DNA of 64,000 bases from Bartonella sp. DB5-6 (GTDB lineage Bacteria > Pseudomonadota > Alphaproteobacteria > Rhizobiales > Rhizobiaceae), in assembly GCF_000278115.1 (NCBI RefSeq), contig NZ_JH725115.1, positions 1 to 64,000 on the forward strand. Direction: 5' to 3'. The position numbers and the translations under genes were made by a program. Shown here in pieces: positions 39,023 to 47,478 of the stretch. The notes below the pieces were generated by a model. The model did not search any database. It was given only the letters and a program-made list of their open reading frames with translations, and was not told where the DNA came from. Each line of letters opens with the position of its first letter. Positions within the stretch are counted from its first letter, which is position 1.

Positions 39023-39955
39023 TTATCCCCTCTCCTTAGAAACATTATGACGTCCAAAATCAGGAGCATCAATTTCCTGCCCCGCAGCAATAATATTACG
39101 TCGCACAGCACGTGTACGCGTAAAAAAGTTAAACAATGTCTCACCATCTCCCAAACGAATTGCCTGTTCTAAAGAAGCGATCCCTTCATTAAAACGGCTC
39201 AACATTTCTAAAATAGCATCCTTATTATGTAAACAAATATCTCGCCACATAACAGGATCAGAAGATGCCAAACGCGTAAAATCACGAAAACCAGACGCAG
39301 AATAAGCAATCACTTCTGAATTCGTCACTTTTTCTAAATCACTCGCTGTCCCAACAGTGTTATAAGCAATCAAATGCGGCAAATGCGAAACAATCGCCAA
39401 AACAAGATCATGATGTTTAGGAGTCATCTTCTCGACACGCGCACCACAAGCCTCCCAAAACGCTGTCAATTGCGTGACAGCTACAGCATCACTTTCAGCA
39501 AAAGGAGTTAAAATACACCAGCGATTCATAAATAAATCAGCAAAACCAGCATCCGGTCCTGAATATTCAGTTCCCGCAATCGGATGGCCAGGAATAAAAT
39601 GAACTGTTTTTGGTAATAAAGGCGCCATTTCCTCAATAACCAAGGCTTTTGTAGAGCCAACATCAGTCACAATCGCTCCCGCCTTTAAATGATCACGAAT
39701 AGTTTTTGCCACCTCTGCACTCGCTCCAACAGGAACAGAGACAATCACTAAATCTGCCCCTTCAACAGCTTCTGCATTATCGGTTGTATAAAAATCCCCA
39801 AGTTCCAACTCATGCGCCCTTTTCAAAGTTTCTTGCCGTCGTGTTGCAATAGAAATTTGAACTGCAAGATTTTTCTTTTTAATCACTCTTGCTAAAGAAG
39901 AACCAATAAGACCGATTCCAATGAGTGCTATTTTTTCAAACTGAATATGGAGCAT
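39023..39955 (-). CDS. tyrC: prephenate/arogenate dehydrogenase family protein
   Basis: NAD(P)-dependent oxidative decarboxylation of prephenate or arogenate in tyrosine synthesis. Rossmann motif GIGLIG at residues 13-18; HFIPGHPIAGTEYSGP is the substrate-binding signature; ILTPFAESD, HLPHLIAYNTV and ASGFRDFTRLASSDP follow. The 310-residue length is normal. AAGGTGAAAG precedes the ATG. In relatives hisC overlaps its start; the same arrangement survives here, but hisC is decayed, which leaves the transaminase step of this branch in question. Confidence 0.92.
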   Translation of the reverse strand: MLHIQFEKIALIGIGLIGSSLARVIKKKNLAVQISIATRRQETLKRAHELELGDFYTTDNAEAVEGADLVIVSVPVGASAEVAKTIRDHLKAGAIVTDVGSTKALVIEEMAPLLPKTVHFIPGHPIAGTEYSGPDAGFADLFMNRWCILTPFAESDAVAVTQLTAFWEACGARVEKMTPKHHDLVLAIVSHLPHLIAYNTVGTASDLEKVTNSEVIAYSASGFRDFTRLASSDPVMWRDICLHNKDAILEMLSRFNEGIASLEQAIRLGDGETLFNFFTRTRAVRRNIIAAGQEIDAPDFGRHNVSKERG

Positions 39956-40417
39956 CTTTCACCTTTAAAAACTCTTTGAAAAAGGTAACAAAACCACGAT
40001 TTTTCTCTCTATTTGTTCAAGATTTATGTACCAAACATTTAAAAAACCACAACCGATAAAAGAACAAATAAAATCACACGCAGCCCAATAATCGTCTGCG
40101 CAAACCACTAACAGATCATTTTTACCTAGAAAATGCACAAAAAAATAAGTAATAGAAAACGTAACATCAAACCCTAAAATCTGACAATTCATTGCTTACA
40201 AGCATGCATTACTAAACAGATACTAATCTTCGTATAGTGCTTGAGTTACATTGTACCAAACTCTCTGATAACAACAGTCAATATAATTTTCTAATGTTGA
40301 AAATTCCGTTAAACAAATCGTGCAAAAAGATGCCGTAATTCTAAAAGTATGTTTTCTTCCCTCAACGCCATAAATCAAGCCAATGAGGCAAACGCGTTCT
40401 CCCACAAAGAAAATTCT
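39936..40417 (-). pseudogene. decayed hisC-type aminotransferase, C-terminal half
   Basis: Minus-strand pieces match the C-terminal half of a histidinol-phosphate-type aminotransferase. At 40223-40405 it reads LIYGVEG, then TFRITASFCTICLTEFSTL, then ENYIDCCYQRVW. At 39965-40192 it reads LGFDVTFSITYFFVHFLGKN and DDYWAACDFICSFIGCGFL. After a frame change comes NREKNRGFVTFFKEFLK, ending at 39936 and overlapping the tyrC start, as an intact hisC would. The PLP-lysine region (normally TFSKIYGLAGLRIG) is reduced to RIFFVGERVCLIG, and stops and frame changes interrupt. The first half is not recognisable in 40420-40680. Confidence 0.65.
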
Positions 40418-40683
40418 GAGAGTAACTTAATATCCTTATTATGAAACAAATTCATAGATAAAAATAATATTTATCTTTCATCAAAGGCATAAAAACAAAA
40501 AGTTTTCTCTCCATAAGCCTCTGATTATCACCATAACAGATTACAAGAATGATAAATGCAAATTATGTCATATCCACTTTTGAAAACCGCTATCTTTAGC
40601 TTTCAAAAAACAAATAAATCTTATGAGAAAAAACTTATTTCATAAAAGGTTTTCAAATAAACCACCCAACACAACTGAATATT

Positions 40684-41724
40684 TTAACCAGCCATTTTGC
40701 GCCGCGCAGCAATTGTAAGCCCTAGCAAAACTTGACGAATGATAGCTTCACCCAAAAGTGGATTCTTACGGCTATCTAAAACAGCACTTTGAATTCTCTC
40801 CATTGCGTAGGAAATATGCTCTAATTTCCAATATCTTAAAGCCTGTTCAACTATTTTTTTCCGTTGAAAAAAAATCGGTGGGCGCGCTTGAGAAACCACT
40901 GTAAAAGGCGCTTTCCCTTCAACCTCCACTTGATAACGCAAAAGCTGTAATTGCTGGAAATGCCTTTGTGCCGTACTCAAAATTAAAAAAAGCGCACCAT
41001 GCAGTGTTGCATGTCGACTAAAATGAGCTTCAAAACTTGACACATCACCCAATAGAAGAGCATCAATCACTTCATCTAAAGAAAGAGCACTCACATTGCT
41101 TACAATAGCTTTCACATCTTCAAGAGTAATATGGACATTTGAAGCAAAAAGACAAAGCTTCTCCAATTCACTGCGTGAGACAAGACGATCCCCTCCCAAA
41201 CTTTCATGCAACCACTTACGCGCATCCAAAGAAAGGGTTTTCTTAAAATGCCCTAAAATCTCATCAATCAAGCCATCAAGAGAACGAGCATCATCCGCAA
41301 AACAGGGAAGAGCCATCGCGTTTGATGCCGTTTCAACAACATTGCGTAAACCCGTTCCTTTTTTCAAATCCCCTGCTTCAATAAGAATAAAACACGCTTC
41401 TGGCGGTTCCTCAATTAAAAGCTTTAAAGCTGTCAGAAAACCTTTTTGGTTAGCACCATGAGAAACCCATATCAAACGATCTCCCCCAAAAAGCGATAAA
41501 GTACGCGCTTCATTTCCTAAACGAGCAGGATCTTTATCAATCTCAGTAGCATCCAAACGAATCGTTGAAAATGGATCCTCTACCGCAACTTGTGTAAGCT
41601 TAGCAAAACGCTGCGCACGTTCACAAACAAGACCGCGATCTGGTCCATAAATGAGAATAATAGGAAAAGAACGCGAAAGACGCGTTAGAAAAGTGTCAAC
41701 TTCATGCGCTTTTTTCTGAGCCAA
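40684..41724 (-). CDS. holA: DNA polymerase III subunit delta
   Basis: HolA opens the beta sliding clamp within the clamp-loader complex. The 346-residue protein shows the delta-subunit pattern: ILIYGPDRGLVCERAQ near residue 23, RLIWVSHGAN, then AFILIEAGDL-like ACFILIEAGDLKKGTGLRN, and ALFLILSTAQRHFQQLQLLR in the collar domain. The first start is a TTG at 41724, four bases after the stop of the ABC ATPase gene; no in-frame ATG lies upstream. It may thus be co-transcribed with the ABC importer. Confidence 0.9.
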   Translation of the reverse strand: MAQKKAHEVDTFLTRLSRSFPIILIYGPDRGLVCERAQRFAKLTQVAVEDPFSTIRLDATEIDKDPARLGNEARTLSLFGGDRLIWVSHGANQKGFLTALKLLIEEPPEACFILIEAGDLKKGTGLRNVVETASNAMALPCFADDARSLDGLIDEILGHFKKTLSLDARKWLHESLGGDRLVSRSELEKLCLFASNVHITLEDVKAIVSNVSALSLDEVIDALLLGDVSSFEAHFSRHATLHGALFLILSTAQRHFQQLQLLRYQVEVEGKAPFTVVSQARPPIFFQRKKIVEQALRYWKLEHISYAMERIQSAVLDSRKNPLLGEAIIRQVLLGLTIAARRKMAG

Positions 41725-41728
41725 AATA

Positions 41729-42523
41729 TTAATCCATTAACAGTTCATCATCATCAAGAGCTTCCCCGCGAACTTTCTGAAACATGCCAATTAAATCATT
41801 TACATTTAAACCCTTACGCTCTTCTTGACACACATCAAAAATTACCTTTCCACCATGCAACATCAATGTCCGATCACCATGAACAAGAGCCTGACGCATA
41901 GAATGCGTTACCATAATAGTTGTTAATTTTTTCTCTTCAACGATTTTTTCAGTTAACCGCATCACAAAATCAGCCATTCCTGGATCTAATGCCGAGGTAT
42001 GTTCATCAAGCAATAAAACATCCGCATGCGCTAAAGTAGCCATCACAAGACAAACTGCTTGACGTTGTCCACCCGATAAACTGTCCATAGGATTATGGAT
42101 ATACGCTTCAAGACCAATACCTAATTGAGCAATTTCATCTCGGAAAAATTGCCGTTTTTCATGATTTAAGGCTGAACGCAAACCACGGCGGCTCCCCCGA
42201 AGAGCAGCAAGAGCCAAATTTTCTTCAATTGTTAAAGAACCACAACTTCCTATTAATGAATCTTGAAAAACACAAGCAACCTCCCCAGCTCTCTCACTTA
42301 CAGATTGCCTAGAAACATTTTGTCCATTGATCACCACTTTTCCTTCCGTAGGAAGAGTTGCACCTGCTAAAACACTAAGCAAAGTTGATTTACCAGCACC
42401 ATTTGAACCAATAACCGTAACAAAACTGCCCCGATCAATCTTGAGGTTAATATCAATTAATGCCTGTTTTTCCAAAGGCGTCCGCGGTTTAAATGTAACC
42501 CCAACATGAGAAAATTCAATCAT
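41729..42523 (-). CDS. ABC transporter ATP-binding protein
   Basis: ATPase of a three-gene importer encoded at 41729-44453. Walker A is GSNGAGKST at residues 39-47, the signature is LSGGQRQ, and Walker B is DVLLLDEHTSALD. The frame is open from 42568, but the ATG at 42523 (MIEFSHVGVTF) has GGGGAGG seven bases upstream, giving 264 residues. It overlaps the permease stop by 8 bases, so the two are translationally coupled. Together with a PF04392-type binding protein it resembles the TrpXYZ-like group, whose substrates may be aromatic amino acids or nucleosides. Confidence 0.9.
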   Translation of the reverse strand: MIEFSHVGVTFKPRTPLEKQALIDINLKIDRGSFVTVIGSNGAGKSTLLSVLAGATLPTEGKVVINGQNVSRQSVSERAGEVACVFQDSLIGSCGSLTIEENLALAALRGSRRGLRSALNHEKRQFFRDEIAQLGIGLEAYIHNPMDSLSGGQRQAVCLVMATLAHADVLLLDEHTSALDPGMADFVMRLTEKIVEEKKLTTIMVTHSMRQALVHGDRTLMLHGGKVIFDVCQEERKGLNVNDLIGMFQKVRGEALDDDELLMD

Positions 42524-43412
42524 GTTTACGCCTCCCCAAATAGCGTGGTATAACAATGGTTGAAACAACTAAAAGCGCAGTGATTAACTGAAGATCTGTC
42601 GACGTATCAATACCAATCCCGTTTGCCTCAAACGCAAATTGCACTACTACACGATAAAGTACAGACCCAACAATACAGCTAACAATAATCCAAAAAATAC
42701 TGCGTGTACGAAAGAGAGTCTCCCCAATAATGACCGCGGCTAAACCAAAAACAATCGTACCAGTTCCACCGGTAATATCAGTAGCAATCGCAGTTTGGAT
42801 ATAAAGAGAACCGCCAAGCGCAACACAAGCATTTGAAAGACCCATGCCAAAATAAATCAACGCTGACGTATGAACCCCTTGCGCCGTAGCCATCCGTGGA
42901 TTAGCTCCCATTGCTCGCATAGCAAGACCGATTTCACTTTCCAAAAAACGCCAAATTAAAAATGCCACAACCAATAATACAGTACCAACGAAAAGAGGAC
43001 GCACAAAGACATCAGGCAAGCTAAACAAATTATACAAGGGGGTTAAAGCAGTATCAGAAAGTGCCAAATTAACATTAGAGCCTCCCATAATCCCCATAAT
43101 ACGAAGATTAACCGTATAAAGTGCTGACATTGTTAAAATAGAAGCCAAAAGATTTAAAATACCAAAATGTAAATTCAGCAAAGCTGTTAACAAACCTGCC
43201 ACCATACCCGCGCAAAAAGCACATGCCATAGCAATCCATGCGTTGAAACCTAAAAGAATCAAAACACCACAAACACACGACCCGAGAAGAAACGAACCAT
43301 CAACAGTTAAATCAGGAAAATCTAAAACACGAAACGAAAGATAAACTCCAAGTGCAACAAACGCATAAATAAGGCCCAATTCTACAGCACCAGAAAACGC
43401 AAATATATTCAT
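42516..43412 (-). CDS. ABC transporter permease
   Basis: A 298-residue inner-membrane permease of the branched-chain/CUT2-like class with eight or more helices. Conserved segments: VYLSFRVLDFPDLTVDGSF near residue 25, AMGANPRMATAQGV (the EAA-like loop contacting the ATPase) and FGLAAVIIGETLF. This version occurs with PF04392 binding proteins. It lies 63 bases after the binding-protein gene and overlaps the ATPase gene. Confidence 0.9.
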   Translation of the reverse strand: MNIFAFSGAVELGLIYAFVALGVYLSFRVLDFPDLTVDGSFLLGSCVCGVLILLGFNAWIAMACAFCAGMVAGLLTALLNLHFGILNLLASILTMSALYTVNLRIMGIMGGSNVNLALSDTALTPLYNLFSLPDVFVRPLFVGTVLLVVAFLIWRFLESEIGLAMRAMGANPRMATAQGVHTSALIYFGMGLSNACVALGGSLYIQTAIATDITGGTGTIVFGLAAVIIGETLFRTRSIFWIIVSCIVGSVLYRVVVQFAFEANGIGIDTSTDLQLITALLVVSTIVIPRYLGRRKHD

Positions 43413-43475
43413 GCAAAGACCACTCCATGAAAATTTAACATACTTTTATTGTGTCAACGCCATATGAATGGAAAC

Positions 43476-44453
43476 CTATTGAAGAACTTTTGTCGCACGT
43501 TCAATAACTGTCTGAGGTATAACAATGCCAGCTTTTTTGGCTGCTTTCATATCAATTCGGAGGTCATTATTAGCCGCCTGCACAATATCAATATCTCCAG
43601 GATTTTCACCTTCCAGAATACGCACAACCAATTTTCCAGCCTCGACCCCCACATCGTAAAAATTTACGCCCTGCGTCATAAAAGGCCCACGCCCAAGAGA
43701 ATTAGAATCGACAGTAAATACAGGCATATTCACTTCCTGTGTAACCTTTGTTGCTCCCTCTAAAACAGAAAGAACCGTATTATCAGCAGGAATAAAAATA
43801 AGATCCACCTTGCCAATTAAAGCTCGTGTTGCCGCTTGCACATCAGAAGATTTAGGTGCTGATGAAGGAATAACTTCAATTCCAGCCTTTTTTGCCACAT
43901 CTTTTAACATCTTAAGTGTTGAAACAGAATTGGCTTCAGAAGCGTTATAAAGATAACCAATTTTTTTCAAATCTGGCTTTACTTCCTGCAAAAGCTTAAC
44001 GCTTTTTGTAATATCTATACGGTCAGAAGCTCCAGTCACATTACCACCAGGTTTGGTAAGTGAAGACACTATTTTTGCTCCCATAGGATCAGAAATCGCA
44101 GCAAAGACAATAGGAATTGTTCTCGTTGCTGCAAACATTGTTTGTGCTGAAGGCGTACTAATTGCAACAATCACATCAGGTTTATCGCCAACAAATTTAC
44201 GTGCAATTTGCGTTGCTGTAGAAATATTGCCCTGCGCTGATAGAAAAGTGAGTTCGAAATTTTCACCCTGCTTATAACCATTTTCTTCGAGCACATCTTC
44301 TACACCTTTACGAACTGTATCTGCAGCAGGATGTGCCATAATTTGTGTAATTGCAACTTTAACGTGTTTAACGTGATCGCCGGCTTTTGCAAAACTATTG
44401 ATGATAAAAACAGCTGCAACTGCAATCCATAATACATTTACTCTTCTCAACAT
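43476..44453 (-). CDS. ABC transporter substrate-binding protein, PF04392 (TrpX-like)
   Basis: A 325-residue periplasmic binding protein. The N-terminal signal peptide (about 1-24, ending FAKAG) is followed by VKVAITQIMAHPAADTVRKG, the family start. AISTPSAQTMFAAT, IVFAAISDPMGAKIV and IPADNTVLSVLEG are typical of PF04392. GGAGTGAA precedes the ATG. It is the first gene of the importer unit. Relatives in Gram-positives are tryptophan-binding; the substrate here cannot be told from sequence. Confidence 0.92.
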   Translation of the reverse strand: MLRRVNVLWIAVAAVFIINSFAKAGDHVKHVKVAITQIMAHPAADTVRKGVEDVLEENGYKQGENFELTFLSAQGNISTATQIARKFVGDKPDVIVAISTPSAQTMFAATRTIPIVFAAISDPMGAKIVSSLTKPGGNVTGASDRIDITKSVKLLQEVKPDLKKIGYLYNASEANSVSTLKMLKDVAKKAGIEVIPSSAPKSSDVQAATRALIGKVDLIFIPADNTVLSVLEGATKVTQEVNMPVFTVDSNSLGRGPFMTQGVNFYDVGVEAGKLVVRILEGENPGDIDIVQAANNDLRIDMKAAKKAGIVIPQTVIERATKVLQ

Positions 44454-44648
44454 TTCACTCCGCCCCTTTTTTGCAACAATTAAAAAGGAAATAATTTATT
44501 ACTGAAGAATCTTCCAAAATCAATCTTTATTTCCCTTTTTGAAACATGAATAAATAAATCAAACTGAAATGTTATTTTTTTGTTGCAATTCACAAAAGCC
44601 TACGCCATACAAGCAGCATCTGAAGCAAAACATGTTTCGAATCAGTGA

Positions 44649-44723
44649 GCGGGTGTAGCTCAGGGGTAGAGCACAACCTTGCCAAGGTTGGGGTCGTGGG
44701 TTCGAATCCCATCGCCCGCTCCA
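44649..44723 (+). tRNA. tRNA-Gly (GCC)
   Basis: A complete cloverleaf with CCA encoded. The acceptor GCGGGTG pairs with CGCCCGC; the D arm GCTC..GAGC, the anticodon loop TTGCCAA with anticodon GCC, and the T arm GTGGG TTCGAAT CCCAT are all standard. It is the only ordinary RNA gene in the window and is followed by the gene-poor hairpin region. Confidence 0.97.
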
Positions 44724-44842
44724 TAGTTTGTATATTAGTCTACTTTCGCTTTAATGCTGTAGCTTGACGGCAGGTTTTGTATATTTTGCCACTAGGTTTT
44801 ATACCAATTTATTTTTTTTCAAAAAGTTTTTTAGGGGTTCTC

Positions 44843-44886
44843 AAAGGGTCTTCAAAGGTCTTTCAAAGATCATTTAAAGACCCTTT
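44843..44886. repeat. inverted repeat, 10-bp arms, 24-base loop
   Basis: AAAGGGTCTT (44843-44852) and AAGACCCTTT (44877-44886) are exact complements. It lies 120 bases after tRNA-Gly and may terminate its transcript. The inner sequence repeats AAAGG/TCTTTC motifs. Confidence 0.6.
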
Positions 44887-45060
44887 AATACATCTTTTTC
44901 TTCATCCTAAAAATCGCAATTTGTGGTGATGAGTTCTTTAGCGGGAATCGCATTATTTGAGAAGCAGCATGATAAGATGGGATGACCTCTTTTAGGGTAA
45001 ATTGATTGATAGTCTTTTCTTATCCAATGCACATTGTTGAAAGAGAAAAAACGTTTGAGC

Positions 45061-45083
45061 AATTCGGTCAATTTGACCGAATT
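45061..45083. repeat. inverted repeat, 10-bp arms, 3-base spacer
   Basis: AATTCGGTCA (45061-45070) and TGACCGAATT (45074-45083) flank ATT. Such a tight palindrome could be an operator or a small hairpin; no regulator gene is adjacent. Confidence 0.6.
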
Positions 45084-45131
45084 TCTCTTCAGTATGTAAC
45101 TGTGCAATGTTTGCACCATCGCTCCTTGAGA

Positions 45132-45154
45132 AATAGGTGCAACTTGCACCTATT
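45132..45154. repeat. inverted repeat, 11-bp arms, 1-base spacer
   Basis: AATAGGTGCAA (45132-45142) and TTGCACCTATT (45144-45154) flank a single C. It is the tightest of the series and is 49 bases after the previous one. Confidence 0.65.
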
Positions 45155-45215
45155 CCTCATCATAAGAGTAAAGTGGTAAACTTACACCTTGTAAACTAAA
45201 AGTGCATCGCGACTG

Positions 45216-45242
45216 ATCAAAGGGTCAAGTTAACCCTTTGAT
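45216..45242. repeat. inverted repeat, 10-bp arms, 7-base spacer
   Basis: ATCAAAGGGT (45216-45225) and ACCCTTTGAT (45233-45242) are exact complements. The AAAGGGT core is shared with the repeat at 44843. Confidence 0.6.
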
Positions 45243-45914
45243 GATCTGTTTCCACAACTTCTATTTTTCGCTGTTTTGTTTTCCCTTATTTGAAGCTTCT
45301 AGTACGATTAAAGTAATTAATAAATTGCCCTGTTCATAACAAGTATTGACATTTCAAAAGAATATACAAAAAAACTCACCCAATTCGCCATCTCAAATAA
45401 TCACAATTTTTATTCATTCACATAACTGTTCATTGCGTTCACTGCCTATAGGCTCTTCTTCTGATGGGTAAGCCACCGCCAACCATTTGGCATTATTTTT
45501 CTTATTAATTTAACTGGTATAAAATCAACCTTATTTTTGTGCGCGCAATCAACAATCATTTAATCATGAACACTGGAACCAAAAACATGAAGAATACACG
45601 GTTGTTTAGCCAAAAGAGCTAACCACCTCAATCAACGCACAGGAAAATGCGTGAGCAAGCAAATGAACCCACCATAGGCAATATTTTAGCCCATGCCATT
45701 GCATCATAACTTCTAAAAATTGTGCCAGCGAAGCTACACAATAATAAATAATCCAATGGTACACACATAGTTTTTTTGCAATGCTTCAAGCTAGACTTAA
45801 TGAAAAAGAAAGCGCGCTGCAATAATCACTTCTTGCAGTTCTAACGATTGACAAAGAGAGCAAGCATTCTCCTACCACCTACTACTAAATAACGATATTG
45901 TTCACCATGTCTTA

Positions 45915-46481
45915 TCATATCCCCCCACCCTTTTGTTTTAAAAATGCGCACATTTCATTAGCAAGCCGCTCACAACGTGCTCGGACCTCTTCACTTATGA
46001 CTTTCCATGTACGACCTTCATCATCTGATGTAAAATCCTCTTTGGATGAAGCTACTTGGCATTGTAGCGGATAACCGTAAAGCGTGCGCACAACCGGCAA
46101 TAAATGCTCACACGGCTGTGCGCATTTTTTAGCTGTACTACCATGAGAGATAAGCCCAACCGGTTTATTTAAAAAAGCATCATAAGCCAAATTATCAAGA
46201 GCATTTTTTAGAACGCCCGAATAAGACCCTTGATAAAGGGGACTAGCGAGAATAACACCATCAGCTGCCGCGATTGTTTTAACAAACTGACGTACGACAG
46301 CACTGGGATTAGCCTCTACATTATGATGATAATCTGGATCAGCAATAGGTAAGGGCTGTTCACGCAAATCAACCCAATGAAGAAATGCACCACACATCAA
46401 TAGGCAATCTGCCAAACAGTTGGATAAAGTTCTTGTTAACGATGGTTGGCGTATAGACCCCAAAATAATAGCAATATTCAA
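45915..46481 (-). CDS. NAD(P)H-dependent FMN reductase family protein
   Basis: A 188-residue flavodoxin-fold reductase of the SsuE/FMN_red family. GSIRQPSLTRTLSN near residue 8 binds the FMN phosphate, and ASPLYQGSYSGVLKNALDNL is the conserved flavin-binding loop. The start is a TTG at 46481 overlapping the thiD stop (TTGA), with AAGGAG upstream, so it is translationally coupled to thiD. The coupling suggests a role in thiamine or pyrimidine metabolism, but the reaction is unknown. Confidence 0.88.
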   Translation of the reverse strand: MNIAIILGSIRQPSLTRTLSNCLADCLLMCGAFLHWVDLREQPLPIADPDYHHNVEANPSAVVRQFVKTIAAADGVILASPLYQGSYSGVLKNALDNLAYDAFLNKPVGLISHGSTAKKCAQPCEHLLPVVRTLYGYPLQCQVASSKEDFTSDDEGRTWKVISEEVRARCERLANEMCAFLKQKGGGI

Positions 46482-47350
46482 TAAGCTTCTCCTTTATCCC
46501 ATAGTTCATAAAAATGATGAAGTGGTCCACGACCCTTCCCCACTTGCAAAACGTTTGAGGCAGATAAAGCCCCATTCAAATAGTCTTTTGCCTGTTTAAC
46601 TGCACAAACTAAAGGCTGTGTAGGCAATAAAGCCGCAATTGCAGCTGAAATAGTACAGCCTGTTCCGTGATCATGCGTAGTTGTCAAACGAGAAGATTCA
46701 AGCATGACAAGTTCTTTACTATCACAATAAAGATCTGGGCTAGAACAATCGTAATTCGCTGTACCCTTGCAAGTAAGAGTGCTTAAATGTCCTCCCTTCA
46801 ACAAAACTGCATTACAACCTAAAGCCAGAAGCTGTGGGGCATATTTGTACATAGCATTTAATGACCATTGCACTTCACATCCCAACAACATGGTTGCCTC
46901 AGACAAATTAGGTGTAATAAGTGTTGACATCGGCACAAGAACATCACGCATAATTTCAATTGTATCAGGACTTAAAAGGACATCACCACTTTTTGCAACC
47001 ATAACAGGATCAAAAACAATAAAGCACGCTTTGTGATAAGCAAGACGCTCTGCTATAATTTGCGCAATCTGAGCATTGGCCACCATGCCAATTTTAACAG
47101 CATCAACGTGAATATCCTCAAAAACAGAATCAATTTGATCAGCAACAAAAGAAGCATCCAACGCCTGAAAAGCACGTACACCTTGTGTATTTTGCGCAAC
47201 AACAGCTGTAACCACACTCATACCATAGGTCTTCATGGCTGAAAAAACCTTCAAATCTGCTTGCATTCCAGCGCCACCAGAAGGGTCAGTCCCCGCAATA
47301 GATAAAATCCGTGGAATAAAAAGAATGTCTTGGCTCCCCTGCAACCTCAT
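46478..47350 (-). CDS. thiD: hydroxymethylpyrimidine/phosphomethylpyrimidine kinase
   Basis: ThiD phosphorylates HMP and HMP-P on the pyrimidine branch of thiamine diphosphate synthesis. ILSIAGTDPSGGAGMQADLK near residue 16 is diagnostic; VKIGMVANAQI, FDPVMVAKSGD and HGTGCTISAAIAALL (anion hole) follow. The frame is open to a TTG at 47374, but the ATG at 47350 has GAGGAAA at proper spacing, giving 290 residues. No other thiamine gene or TPP riboswitch is visible around it, suggesting salvage of HMP. Confidence 0.93.
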   Translation of the reverse strand: MRLQGSQDILFIPRILSIAGTDPSGGAGMQADLKVFSAMKTYGMSVVTAVVAQNTQGVRAFQALDASFVADQIDSVFEDIHVDAVKIGMVANAQIAQIIAERLAYHKACFIVFDPVMVAKSGDVLLSPDTIEIMRDVLVPMSTLITPNLSEATMLLGCEVQWSLNAMYKYAPQLLALGCNAVLLKGGHLSTLTCKGTANYDCSSPDLYCDSKELVMLESSRLTTTHDHGTGCTISAAIAALLPTQPLVCAVKQAKDYLNGALSASNVLQVGKGRGPLHHFYELWDKGEAY

Positions 47351-47478
47351 TAATATTTTTTCCTCATGTTTCAAAATATCAGAAAATAAGTTCCCGAAAA
47401 ATAGACTTTAAAAAAAACATAAAGAAAAATGTTTTCTCGTGTAAAGTACGTTATATATAGTCTCTTTGCAGATATAAA

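Larger units (their letters stand above)
44724..45914. other. gene-poor region with hairpins after tRNA-Gly
   Basis: Nearly 1.2 kb without a recognisable intact gene. The 5' half (44840-45245) contains four perfect inverted repeats, listed separately. An 80-codon minus frame (44907-45149) overlaps two of them and matches no family I know. Between about 45450 and 45914 the minus strand reads like a broken coding region: RYLVVGGRRMLAL, ELQEVIIAARFLF, KQPCILHVFGSSVHD and VDFIPVKLIRKIMPNGWRWL lie in different frames with stops between. I cannot name its family. Confidence 0.5.

Noticed and set aside
44907-45149. 80-codon minus-strand open frame after tRNA-Gly
   Set aside because: It overlaps two perfect palindromes (45061-45083 and 45132-45154), matches no known family and has unconvincing composition. 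Kept only as part of the gene-poor region.
47351-47478. Possible TPP riboswitch before thiD
   Set aside because: The 128-base gap to the divergent plsC start lacks the CTGAGA and ACCTGA-type motifs of TPP aptamers and is too short.
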